Below, piece after piece: positions 1 to 8,745 of a stretch of 28,963 nucleotides of DNA. This DNA comes from Albugo candida. Lineage: Eukaryota; Oomycota; Peronosporomycetes; Albuginales; Albuginaceae. Positions within the stretch are counted from its first letter, which is position 1, and the number at the start of each line of letters is the position of its first letter. The translations under genes and the position numbers were made by a program. The stretch lies in NCBI GenBank assembly GCA_905220665.1, contig CAJNAR010000081.1, positions 1 to 28,963 on the forward strand, in the 5' to 3' direction. The notes beneath the pieces are model-generated. The model had not been told where the DNA came from. It ran no database searches and was given only the letters and a program-made list of their open reading frames with translations.

Positions 1-1
1 A

Positions 2-561
2 CACAATTCCAAAGATCATGGAAGAAATTTAGTCATCGACGATAGCGATTCCGTGACGTATGCGAATAGGATTGACGAAAAGGTTGCAGCGATCGTAGAC
101 GCTATCATCGAATGGCCCAATGCGACTCAGTATGGCGCGGAGAATTCTCCATAGTAGCGTGGCGGCTCCTTTATGAAAAGTTGGAGGATACAAAGAATCG
201 CATTACAGAACATATTGGGGAGCAACCCGCTCAACAGATACTACACGCCTGTCGAGGAAAAGTACTCGACTACCATAACATCTGGAAAATCATTGCAACT
301 ACAAAATGGTGGCGTTATTGACATCATTGCTGCCGACGATAACAAATCGAAAAGTATATTGGGAAAGGAGGATGGGATTTTCTCAAGTAAACCTCGAGAA
401 CCGACCAATTTCTGACATATGACGAGTTCTTGTCATCGACATTTCCTGACATTAACGATGCTTACCGCACCGAACCGAAAAAAAGCCTGGCGTATCTGAT
501 TCAGATAAAATCAGGCTATCAAATATATCCTCCTTACAACAGCATCTGCCGAAAGAGTGAC
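2..561 (+). pseudogene. Decayed coding remnant, unknown protein
   Basis: This stretch is protein-like only if the frame is changed. Frame 2 is open from base 2 to two adjacent TAG codons at 152-157. Frame 1 then gives a clean run (about 130-321) containing VAWRLLYEKLEDTKNR. Frame 2 resumes to a TGA at 413-415, and frame 1 resumes with TYDEFLSSTFPDIND and stops near 561. The pieces join in a sensible order, as expected of one ancestral reading frame broken by small indels. The left end lies outside the window. I do not recognise the family. A chance alignment of short ORFs is possible but less likely, given how smoothly the pieces join. Confidence 0.4.
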
Positions 562-856
562 TAATAATTGACACAAGTCAGATCAGTCACTATCGGTCGT
601 CACAAACTTGGATCGGTGGAATGGATTGGGCTCACAGACATTCGGAACCTGAATCTCGATAAACATGGGATATTCGAGAAGAAGAGGTTATGATGTGCAA
701 AGATAATGAGGAGAAGCATCCACCATCAAGTGGATGAATAAGCCTGCGATTGGAGAACTTTTGGGAGTTAATCACCAAAGGTGGAGGACCCGACTTCGGT
801 AAAACGATACGAAGAACGCGTAGTACAACGGACAAACGAAATCGATCCAAAGTTTA
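562..856. other. Stretch without a supported gene
   Basis: A 72-codon - strand ORF lies at 632-850, but its composition shows no recognisable motif and neither strand continues into its neighbours. I see no RNA gene, repeat or terminator here. Confidence 0.4.
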
Positions 857-1320
857 TTGTACATACTTAGAGTATTGCGTTTCCGAGTAGAGCATTTCAG
901 TCGTTATGGAATCAAAGACAAGGAAGAAGCGACAGTAATGGATGAAGGTAGCGATCAGACAAGAGAGGATTCCCCGAAATATTGTGAGAAGACCATCCTA
1001 TGGCTTCCTCTGTCGGCTTTTCACGAAAGCGAGTCAAATTTGCCTTTCCCCCGATAAGACGTCTTTTTCGTACAAAGAAGCATACAACGCGCGGATTGAA
1101 CAGCATCAAACAACAATAAAGAAGTTTATGATGGATATGTCTGTCTGTGAGCTCATGCAAGCGGAGTCCATTCAGAGTACTGATCCCAAAGCTTTCTTGG
1201 AACAAGGCTCGAACAAGCGAAATACCTCGAGAGAATTTTGCAGGCATCTTGAGCCCGAGGATGAAGATTCTGACCCCGTAAGATGGTCGAGTTTATCTCC
1301 TGCAAAAGCGAAAGCATAGG
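857..1320 (+). pseudogene. Decayed coding remnant, acidic tail
   Basis: Two overlapping + strand frames (857-1057 and 942-1319) appear to be halves of one broken reading. The better-looking half reads KEAYNARIEQHQTTIKKFM and, later, an acidic stretch LEPEDEDSD before stopping at 1319. The helical, charged composition suggests a cytoplasmic or nuclear protein, but no family is recognisable. A further frame (1283-1474) carries on past the stop with a different flavour. The competing - strand ORFs (912-1247, 1172-1378) look like shadows. This is a low-confidence call resting on composition and frame continuity only. Confidence 0.3.
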
Positions 1321-1430
1321 AGCACGTCACGAGTACAAACCTTGGGGATTGAATTTTGAATCCAGACAACTTGTGCATCCCTTCAAACCACTTGTCCCTG
1401 CATCAATCCCTGTCAGCGCCTTCACTGTTG

Positions 1431-1545
1431 ATGGTGTAGACCACATTGGATATCAAAGCTCGAGGCCATGCTGAAGATTCTAATATTACATTTACTGTAG
1501 TTGGCAATCTGAAACTTAATAAACGTATTTTTCATTTTCTCAACC
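1431..1545. repeat. Dispersed repeat, copy 1
   Basis: This segment resembles 19,619-19,725 in the same orientation. Both have the words AGGCCATGCT (1463-1472 and 19,643-19,652), TTTACTGTA, and a T-rich stretch ending in CATTTT plus TCTC, with the same spacing apart from a few small gaps. On the - strand both encode a similar peptide (FSMASSFDIQCGLHH here, FSMAFDVACGLHQ in the other copy), so the repeat may derive from a coding sequence read on that strand. No terminal inverted repeats or target duplications were seen. Its class is unknown. Confidence 0.55.
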
Positions 1546-1659
1546 GAAATGTCCCGAACCATCTCCAACACAAGCCCCTTCGTCAAAAAAATCACAGCGC
1601 GCAGTCTCATAAACCTATATTTGATAAACAGCACGATATATTGCCAAAATTACAATAAC

Positions 1660-2391
1660 AGCTAAACTACTGCAAGTGCTCCAAAAACGCACTTTGATGA
1701 TTGAATAGACACTGTGAGAATGCATACTGAAAAACTTCCACAAAAAATACTGAAGAGGCTTTTATACGCCATGAATATCTTTGAGACACGCCTCAAATCA
1801 AACCTGTGCTGACTTGTCTTTTTTTTGCTCGTGTTGTAAAGTGCGCGTTCTATGATCCATTATAAGATGAATATAAAACGTGCATACTCTACGTATGTAC
1901 GTATGTAAAGCCTATGATCAGCCACCTAAATAGTGGGTTTTCTCATTCTGCAACGTAAGAGTATGCTGCTACAAAACAGATACATTAAACTCGAATGGAA
2001 GAATAGCTTCGTGATTTTTCAATTTGACATTTCTAATAATCATACATATATGTATTAAATTTTATCAAACAATACTCTAGAGTTCATCAGTGTTAAAAAA
2101 ATTGCTCGAAATGGTGTCATATATGAGCTCTATTGACTCGCTAGGTATCAATATTTTCTTGCAAACTTGAAAAAACTAGACGAAACTGTCAAATTTTTCT
2201 TGTATCAAGATGTAGTAGGAATATAGAAAACATCATAATTATTACAGTCTATGGAAAGATGACTGATGTGAGTGTGAAGCTCGTTAACAGCTGGTAATTG
2301 TAACTTTCTATAACTGATCCCAAGAAGTTACTATATCTTTTTTCATTTCAACAACCGACGGGTGGCATGGAGAGTCCTAGAAAGTAGACGC
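1660..2391. other. AT-rich intergenic stretch
   Basis: About 730 bases with no ORF above background on either strand. It is visibly richer in A and T than its flanks, with several homopolymer runs. I see no repeat, RNA gene or recognisable regulatory site. It may hold the promoter of the small gene starting at 2392, but no core element can be named with confidence. Confidence 0.5.
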
Positions 2392-2701
2392 ATGAGCTCA
2401 TTTGGGGCTCTCAGATTGCCACGGTCGTTATCCAGCTACAAGCCATTACCCGCGAAGGGTAAGATACCCATTGATAATTTTATTAATGTGTACAAACGAT
2501 TTTTTTCCCTATAGGTTTCTATCGGGGAGCTGCAGTGCGGATCATGCGGCACCGGGGATGGAGGACAGTAGACGAAGAGCTCATCCAAAATCCCAGGTGC
2601 CGTATGCATCAGTCTGCAATGGATGCAAGATTTCGAAAAATCTCCGAGTCAAGGTAAGTATTTTGAAAGCGTGTATCAAGACTGAAGCCACACAGCTGCA
2701 G
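2392..2701 (+). CDS. Small intron-containing gene, unknown product
   Basis: An ATG at 2392 opens MSSFGALRLPRSLSSY, a basic, serine-rich start that would suit a mitochondrial targeting peptide. The reading meets GTAAGA at 2459 and resumes cleanly after TATAG at 2514, giving a 56-base intron of phase 1. The second exon reads GFYRGAAVRIMRHRGW and RTVDEELIQNPRCRMHQ and ends at a perfect GTAAGT donor at 2654. A 48-base second intron (2654-2701) would keep the frame and lead to a stop within about ten codons. The phrase KGFYRG recalls the start of mitochondrial ribosomal protein mL41, but the rest does not match, so I leave it unnamed. The unspliced ORF usually drawn here (2402-2998) is in another frame and ignores the splice signals. 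Confidence 0.5.
2459..2514 (+). other. Spliceosomal intron, 56 bases
   Basis: Donor GTAAGA and acceptor CCCTATAG, with a T-rich tract just before the acceptor. Removing it joins two good coding stretches in phase. This is one of the clearest eukaryotic signals in the window. Confidence 0.65.
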
Positions 2702-3006
2702 ATTACAAGAACGATTGACGTTTCAATGTTAGCAGATCGAAAAAAGCTCTTGCTGAGCCCGACAAGTGAATCATCTGAGACCTGGATGACATACGATTAC
2801 GCGCTTGCGGTGATGACACGATGTCAATTTAGCAGTTTTGTCCTACATGAAGCAACGATCATAGACCTCCTCGAAATTTTTCGGAAAATTTTGGTGCTGA
2901 TCGTGGATAATTTCGGGATACAGTACGAAATCACCTTCCCATCTCTCGGGAATGGCTTTGCTCGGCAATTCGATGTATACAAGCTGGCCACATGTTAAAA
3001 CTTTAC

Positions 3007-3408
3007 AGTCCAAACACCCATTTTATGGAAACAACTAGCAGCTTTTTTCACTTCGGTTTACTATACGGATCAACATCATGGTGCGCACCATTTAGGTACA
3101 GCAGTGTTTAGCGCAGCGAAAATGCGTGACTTTGAAGAAAATACAAGTGTCTTTGTCAGCGTTATCGACATAGTTTTGAACGTAATCGAATAATAAAGTG
3201 AAACAGATTTTATAAATTTTTACAGTGAGAAAAGTGCGAACGTCGCGTCAGATAATGATAATGAAGTAGACCGCCAACTTCGCTTATACGGCGCGTGTCT
3301 GCAGGCGACACAGGCAATAGATACGTACTTGCATGAAGCCCCAATCAGAAACCGAGACTCCATCCTCCGATGGAAGGAATGTGATCAGCAAGACCACATA
3401 TACCTCTG
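3007..3408 (+). CDS. Exon-like pieces, unknown protein
   Basis: After an acceptor-like TTTACAG ending at 3006, a + strand frame reads WKQLAAFFTSVYYTDQHHG and then AHHLGTAVFSAAKMRDFEEN before a double TAA just past 3190. A second piece, after TTTTTACAG near 3225, reads DRQLRLYGACLQATQAIDTY and stops at 3408. Both look coding, and they may be later exons of the gene starting at 2392 or of a separate gene. The splice phases I tried do not join them without a stop, so either an intron boundary is wrong or the gene is broken. A - strand ORF covers 3284-3511 and could instead be the tail of the fibronectin-III pseudogene. The product is unknown. Confidence 0.35.
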
Positions 3409-3480
3409 AAGATGTATCGATTCCACTGGTGTCGTACAGAGCGATTCCCATACTTCCTTTGGAGTGATCATTCCGTGTTA

Positions 3481-4985
3481 TCATGACACTACTGATGCCT
3501 CGTAGATCCATTCACGCCGACTGAAGCACCGAGGCTTCCGAGCGGATGGGAATCGCCCGAGTCGATAGGGCCGGGTAATTACTAAACGATAAGCGGGCAA
3601 TCGTTTACCGCCTGCGATCGTATCCGCCAAAGGTTTGCTATAGCCGACACTATTGATACCAAAGACACGAGCATAATACCTCTTTGAAGCTTCCAATCCG
3701 ACAATTAAAGTCTCAAATATGTTTTCAGCAACAATAGCGTCGACTGATTCCGTCACAATTGCAGTGGAATCGGTCTCGTGGAGAATCCTGGACCCCGTCT
3801 GCACACTCTGTAGGTCGAAATTCATGGATACATCCCATTGAATCAGATACTGTAAAAGATCACCATCAACGCCGCCTCGATACGTCGACACTTTCCATCC
3901 AACGAGTATCGCATCAGCTGCACAGGGAATCGTGACGACAGCGTTTGGAGGGCTTGGGGCTTGAGGCTCTGTCCGAGGCAATACAGCGATAGTGAAATCG
4001 CTCTCAAAGCCATGAGCACTCACAGCTGCAACGGAAATCATCATATTTTGATGCTGAAGGGATACTGCTTGGTCTTTGATCACTTCTGTCGTATATACAA
4101 TCGTTTGTGTGAGTTCAATGCGATCTCTGACATTTTTTACGCAAGAAACATCCGATAAAGAGCCTCCACACATTTCGCGTTTGAATGGAGGAATTGGTTT
4201 GGACAAAATCGAGAGACTTCCAGTTGTATCGGTAGAGACGAGTAAGGCTGGCGATCGTATCAGACTGAGCTCTGTAAAGGTGATTTTCCACACGAAGCCA
4301 TACCGCTTACCCGCAAAGTACTTTCAGCGTTCGCGAAGTGGCAAAATCGATCCGTTGACGAGATCGATGGTTGAAAAGCCTTCCAGAAACTCTTTCGCTT
4401 GTACTAAGTTACGTCGACAGAATCCCCGTGGAGCTTATCTCTCCCGAATACGGAAAATAGACAGACCCTTGAAGCCCAAATGCGGATGAAGAGTAGATGA
4501 AAACACTTTGAATATCGGGAGGCTTCGATACGACAAGCGTTTTGGTCCACGAGGCGAAATCGACTCGGAATTGGATATTGTATTTCGATACGACAGAGCC
4601 GCCTGAGAGAAGAGGCCTCTTCCATGAGACCCGAAGTAATGAGGGAGCAATATTTTCTGCTTCGAGATCACGTGGACGTGACGGACAAGATTGTGGAGAA
4701 AGAAGGACAGGTGTTGAGAACTGACTCGGACCATAGTCACTTCCGACACCGTTTCACGCTAAAAGGCGGACATGATACGATACGCCGACATGTAATCCTG
4801 GGATCTCGTATGTTCCGCGGCCTAGCGTCTTGGATTCCAAGAGATCGAGCTTGTCGATGGTCACGCTTCTGTAACAATTGCTGCCGGTAAAATCAAACTG
4901 TTTGGCGGAAATTGGGCGAGAAACAATTCCTCGAATTTGTTTCGATGCGAAAATCGATACGATGCGCTTAGTGTTACATTTCAGA
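3481..4985 (-). pseudogene. FN3 protein, fourth segment: module, two FN3 domains
   Basis: The frame about 4985-4409 reads SAKQFDFTGSNCYRSVTI, then the end of an FN3-type domain, GLHVGVSYHVRLLA, a TGA at 4754-4756, and NGVGSDYGPSQ in the same frame. A new FN3 domain follows (PSRPRDLEAENIAPSLLRVSW, then SGGSVVSKYNIQF) up to TAA at 4409-4411. The frame ending at 3481 takes over with AKEFLEGFSTIDLVNGSI, a TGA at 4324-4326 and RYGFVWKITFTEL. A last FN3 domain runs from PSPPNAVVTIPCAADAILVGW to KRYYARVFGINSVGYSKP. The C-terminal tail after about 3560 no longer resembles the family. Confidence 0.7.
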
Positions 4986-5909
4986 AGCGGAAGATTCGAT
5001 CCGATTTTGTGAGAGAAGCGATTTTGAATTGAACTCCGACGCTGAGGTGTGACGAATCCACATTGATGGTTTCTTTTCGAAAAACAGCGATCTCACCCAT
5101 CGAAGGGAAAGCCTCAGACAAAAGCTGTTGGAATTGCACCGAGTTGATGGCATATGGGATCCAATTCGTGCTTGATCCGTTGTATACGACTTGGAAATGA
5201 CCCTTTAGTCGTTCTGGTGGGGTCATGGAGAAAGCTGACGCTACTGTTCGGTCACTCGTTATCGTCATCACTTGCTGTTCGAATCCATGAAGCGCTTTGA
5301 TCACAGTCACGGCCTCCATTTTCACATTATTTTCCTGCAAACTTTCGCCATTCGTTGCAACTTTTACAGTGTCAAAGTCGGAGAAGAGATCCTTCTTGTC
5401 GATGGACACTCGGAGAAGAGGTCTTTCTTCAATGACTGCGCCATTCGTACCGCTGGGCTTTACATTTCGATACCGAAGGAACCATGCGACTTTATTCTCA
5501 GCTTCATATCGTCTCACATGAATGGATCCCGGTTGGAAGAGATGTAGCGATTGTTTCAGCCATACTTTCCGCATCGATATCCTATTAAGGAGAGACGCAA
5601 AAAGCCTCTCAGCGTATTACGATCTCCTGGAAGAAGTATCATCTGAGTCGTATAGCGCTGATACAAAACACTTTGCTCGAGTGATAGAGCACCTTGGGGT
5701 CCTGAAAGAGCGATTCTTCCCATTGAATCAAAGTCCATACAATCCCATTCCATCTTGTACTTTGTCACAGGTGCGCCTCCATCGTCGTGCGTCGTGTCGA
5801 ATGACACCAAAACAGAGGATTTTGTACTTGGCTGAGAGGATAGAGCCTTTTTGGGCTCAATGAGGCGTATTTTGGCGGCGAAGGAGTCGTTGTTGGGATC
5901 ACGAATCAA
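4981..5909 (-). pseudogene. FN3 protein, third segment: FN3 plus two beta modules
   Basis: The 5909-5556 frame holds the first half of an FN3 domain (STKSSVLVSFDTTHDDGG, then VTKYKMEWDC). A frame change near 5560 leads into 5574-4981. The helix preceding the change (DAESMAETIATSLPT, in a third frame) matches in style the ALPADVEAQVLEESLKALPT helix of the upstream module, and SIHVRRYEAENKVAWFLRY follows, so one module spans the break. A second module begins with LKGHFQVVYNGSSTNW and continues with SVQFQQLLSEAFPSMGEI. The frame stops with TGA at 4981. Confidence 0.65.
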
Positions 5910-6985
5910 GGCGAAGGCTCTCCGGGAGTTTTGCAGTACCCGAACGAATTATACGCGAAAACCCGAACGAAATAAGTAGAGTCTCGAGTCAATGATCCGA
6001 CGAGAGTTTCACACGGAGACACTTGACAATCTGTCATGGGATTACTCACGTAATGGAGACTGCTGCCAGCCGATAAACTGAATTGACGAGTTTGGTCCCA
6101 TGCGACTCGATAGTGAGATATGACGTCTCCACCGTTTGTAAACGGATGTGTCCACAGGATGCGAATTGTGTCGGCAGACTCGACAACAACGTGCACAGTG
6201 ACTGGTTCCGATGAACGCTGTTGTATCGGAGAGACTCGTTTTGGGAAAGCTGTGTGTGGAATCCCACATCCCACCGAATTGCAAGCTGAAATACGCGCAG
6301 TATACTCGACTCCAGCGGCGAGATTCTCGAGTACAAATTGATTCGATGCGAGTTGTGTGCGTGATATTGTGATCATTTCGTATCGTCGAGGTCGTTTTCC
6401 AGGCACTGTCCATCCAAGCACAACGGTATAGGTCCCTGAAGTTCCAAGAAATGGTCGATCGAGCGTAAGAATTGGATAAACGGAGTCGATGCTCCAAACT
6501 TGAGCGTTATCGATTGGATTTCCAGCAGCATCCGCGTCAAGTCGAAGGTACATTCCGATATGCGCTGTTATCCCACTCACTTGTGGAGATCCATCGACTA
6601 GCTGACAATTACCGACTCGACTAGCTCCAATATGAGCTGGATCCAAATCATGTCCGACGTCGGTGAATAATGAAGCTGCACGTAGAGATCGCTTCTAATA
6701 CGAAGAGAAGACTTTGGTTGATCGGATGGAGCCTCTGAAAAGAACGTGATTGTCCATTTATAGCCACCCGCAAGTCTCTGATTCGATCGCTCAACATGGG
6801 CATCTCGAAGCGTGGGTAAAGCCTTCAAGCTTTCCTCAAGAACTTGTGCCTCGACGTCAGCAGGAAGAGCTTGCGTAACAAGGTTGGCTCCAAACTCGAG
6901 CTGAAATGTCCCGCGTACGATTTCATTCCAATCGCCTCCTCCAATTTTCAGAATTTGTACTTCATTTCTCGCATTGGATTCTTAA
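5906..6985 (-). pseudogene. FN3 protein, second segment: beta module plus FN3
   Basis: Two frames joined near 6640. The first (about 6985-6598) carries the interleaved module: NEVQILKIGGG, RGTFQLEFGANLVT, VLEESLKALPTLRDAHVERS and YKWTITFF. The second (6655-5906) opens with DLDPAHIGASRVGNCQ, continues through a beta-rich linker region and one FN3-like C-terminal half (VEYTARISACNSVGCG), then holds a whole FN3 domain from VTVHVVVESADTIRILWTH to STYFVRVFAYNSFGY. It ends at a TGA (5906-5908), after which the same frame still reads as a Pro/Thr linker. That suggests a point mutation to stop as well as the nearby indel in an A run. Confidence 0.7.
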
Positions 6986-7770
6986 AACCACTCGATTTTG
7001 TAGCTCCGTATGGTGTCACCTGTTTCCTCCACAACGAAATTCGATAGCTCTGTCCACGATAACACAAGCGTCGATGTCGAAAGCCAAATCTTAACAGCAT
7101 TCGAGTGATTCTGGTCGTTCGTTAGGGAACCAGTCGATCGTACATTTAACGAGATAGCATAGCTATCCAAAGAGCCAAACGGGAAATCTGCCTTGCGTCT
7201 TTGGGTCTCCGTGGAAGGAGTCGCATATGGCTGTGTGCTACCACCGACGATATTGGTCGCCTCCACATACACCTGGTAGAGGGTACCCGGTGTCAGATTT
7301 GCAACTGTGTGCTTGTAGCTCTGTGACACTGGGAATACATTCAGGAACGATTGACAAGTGCCGCTGAATCCTTCTGTTATGTTGGAGACTTTAGACGTCA
7401 CGAGTTCCCAACTGACGACAAAGTGCGTGATCACTGCGCCAGTATCGTTCATAGGGTGATACCAGCTTACACGAAGACTTGTAGATGATCCAGCAACAAG
7501 ATTGAGTTTGACAATTCGTGGTGGCGAAGGGATTGCCATTGGTTTCATCCACACAAACGCGCTGGGTAGACCATAACCAATGCCATTAAAAGCAGAGATT
7601 CGAACATCAAATCCAAGACCTACATCCCCGCCTTCTCCTACCTTTGATGGAGCCGATACAGCCGTAGGCTGATTGAGTCCATCCACGACAGCAACATACG
7701 GCTCCTCTCGATTTAGATAAAGTAACCAGTCGTAAGTGGATGTTAAGTATATATAGATGTACGACCACAT
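6982..7770 (-). pseudogene. FN3 protein, N-terminal surviving segment
   Basis: Longest clean segment of the broken FN3 gene, 262 codons. It begins with the last strand of one FN3 domain (FDVRISAFNGIGYGLPSA). A complete domain follows, from PPRIVKLNLVAGSSTSLRVSW through the F/G region TPGTLYQVYVEATNIVGGS. The start of a third domain ends in DTIRSYKIEWF. The conserved tryptophan of strand B (VSW) and the tyrosine of strand F (LYQVYVEA) are present. The first residues (MWSYIYIYLTSTY) are probably non-homologous sequence at the breakpoint rather than a true N terminus, because the reading starts in mid-domain. Confidence 0.75.
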
Positions 7771-7844
7771 AAACTGGATAAATTTCAGCCAATCATTCGC
7801 CCGCGTCGTCGATCATTTATGATTGGTGGATTCGTCGACAAGCT
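7771..7844. other. Breakpoint between FN3 pseudogene and repeat array 1
   Basis: Seventy-odd bases separate the truncated 5' edge of the - strand FN3 gene from the first recognisable + strand repeat sequence. The FN3 reading starts in mid-domain and the repeat starts in mid-unit, so this is more likely a rearrangement junction than a shared promoter region. No inverted repeat or target duplication was found. Confidence 0.4.
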
Positions 7845-8745
7845 TTCAAGAAGGAAAAAAAAGACCAGGGAGCCAAACAAATCAAATGAAGGAGATCGAA
7901 GGGGACGTTCAATCGAACGCGGAGGGAGTGGAAGTCACAGAGGTGGAGGTTACCAAAAGTGGACGTGACCGAAATCATCCTTGAATCAGTCAAGCCTGAT
8001 GAAATCGACAAAGTGGTTGTATTTTCATCACAAGATACGGTACAAACCGTTCCAAAAGATATTGGTCATCTGGCGCAACCTGACACTCTTCGACTCACAA
8101 CTATGGAAATGATGCGCGATTATACCGACAGACAAATCGATATTCAAAAGATGCCTACCTCGGCTATGGAAGCGACAGTAGTGTCTAAGAAGAAGACCAA
8201 GGAGTCAGAGGAAACAACGAAGGAGATTGAAGAGGAAATTCGACCTGATAAGAGGAAGTGGAAGTCACAGAGGTGGAGATGACCGAAATCATCCATGAAT
8301 CAGTCAAGACCAATGAAATCGACGAAGTGGTTTTATGTTCATCACAAGATACGGTCCAAACCGTTCCTCAAGATATTGGTCATCTGGAGCAGCCTGACAC
8401 TCTGCGACTCACAACTTTGAAACGAAGCGCGATTATGCCGACAGAGAAATCAATATTCAAAAGATTCCTGCCTCGACTATGGAAGAGACAGAGCTGTATC
8501 AGAAGAAGAAAAAGAAGACTCAGGAGTCAAAGGAAACAACGAAGAAGATTGAAGGGGACATTCGCCTTGAAGGGGACATTCGCCTTGAAGGGGACATTCG
8601 CCTTGATGTGGAGGGAGTGAAAGTCACAGAGGTGGAGGAAGTGGAAGTGACGGTGGCGGAGGTGTCAAGCCTGATGAAATCTACGAAGTGATTGTATTTG
8701 CATCACAAGGTGCGGCTCAAACCGTTCCTCATTATATTTGAACTA
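7845..8745 (+). repeat. Tandem coding repeat, array 1
   Basis: About two and a half units of a roughly 105-codon direct repeat. The anchor GTCACAGAGGTGGAG recurs at 7934, 8264 and 8623, giving spacings of 330 and 359 bases. The encoded unit runs VTEVEVTEIIHESVKPDEID, VVFSSQDTVQTVPKDIGHL, AQPDTLRLTTMEMMRDYTD, DIQKMPTSAMEATVVSKKK and a Lys/Glu-rich end. The frame is not kept: an extra A near 7955 (ACCAAAAGTGG) and other indels shift it, so the array is read as separate ORFs 7959-8282, 8258-8620 and 8479-8691. The composition is low-complexity, acidic and basic in turn, without Cys or hydrophobic segments. Its function is unknown. Confidence 0.8.
8549..8602 (+). repeat. Three exact 18-base repeats
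   Basis: The unit TTGAAGGGGACATTCGCC occurs three times without interruption at 8549, 8567 and 8585. In frame it encodes the six residues LEGDIR each time. It sits inside one unit of array 1 and explains about 36 bases of the longer 359-base spacing there. The exact identity points to recent slippage. Confidence 0.9.

Larger units (their letters stand above)
3481..7770 (-). pseudogene. Large fibronectin type III repeat protein, broken
   Basis: Over 1,300 codons of one extracellular-type protein can be followed on the - strand, N to C from 7770 to 3481, through seven frame segments: 7770-6982, about 6985-6598, 6655-5906, 5909-5556, 5574-4981, about 4985-4409 and about 4411-3481. Fibronectin-III domains alternate with a second beta module, whose signature is G-x-F-x-(L/V)-x-(F/Y) followed about 50 residues later by W-x-I-T-F. 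Domains run through the frame changes in a consistent order, so this was one gene. Defects are single-base shifts near 6985, 6640, 5870, 5560, 4990 and 4412, plus TGA stops at 5906-5908, 4754-4756 and 4324-4326. No signal peptide or membrane anchor is visible, and the 5' end is lost next to repeat array 1. Introns do not explain the shifts. Confidence 0.75.

Noticed and set aside
632..850. A - strand ORF of 72 codons as a gene.
   Set aside because: It has no motif, no continuation and a composition no better than the antisense of neighbouring remnants.
2402..2998. A 198-codon + strand ORF taken as one unspliced gene.
   Set aside because: It runs through a well-formed 56-base intron in a different frame from the exons, and its first part is poor in protein-like sequence. 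The spliced model from 2392 is better.
3284..3511. A 75-codon - strand ORF as the C-terminal end of the FN3 protein.
   Set aside because: The sequence no longer looks like FN3 or the interleaved module, and a competing + strand reading (3226-3408) is equally good. Left unassigned.
3481..6655. TGA read as an amino acid, since several breaks in the FN3 gene are TGA codons.
   Set aside because: TAA and TAG also interrupt good coding sequence (4409, 12,574, 22,512), and true indels are present. The NTPase and carboxylase frames contain no internal TGA, so normal code with decay is simpler.
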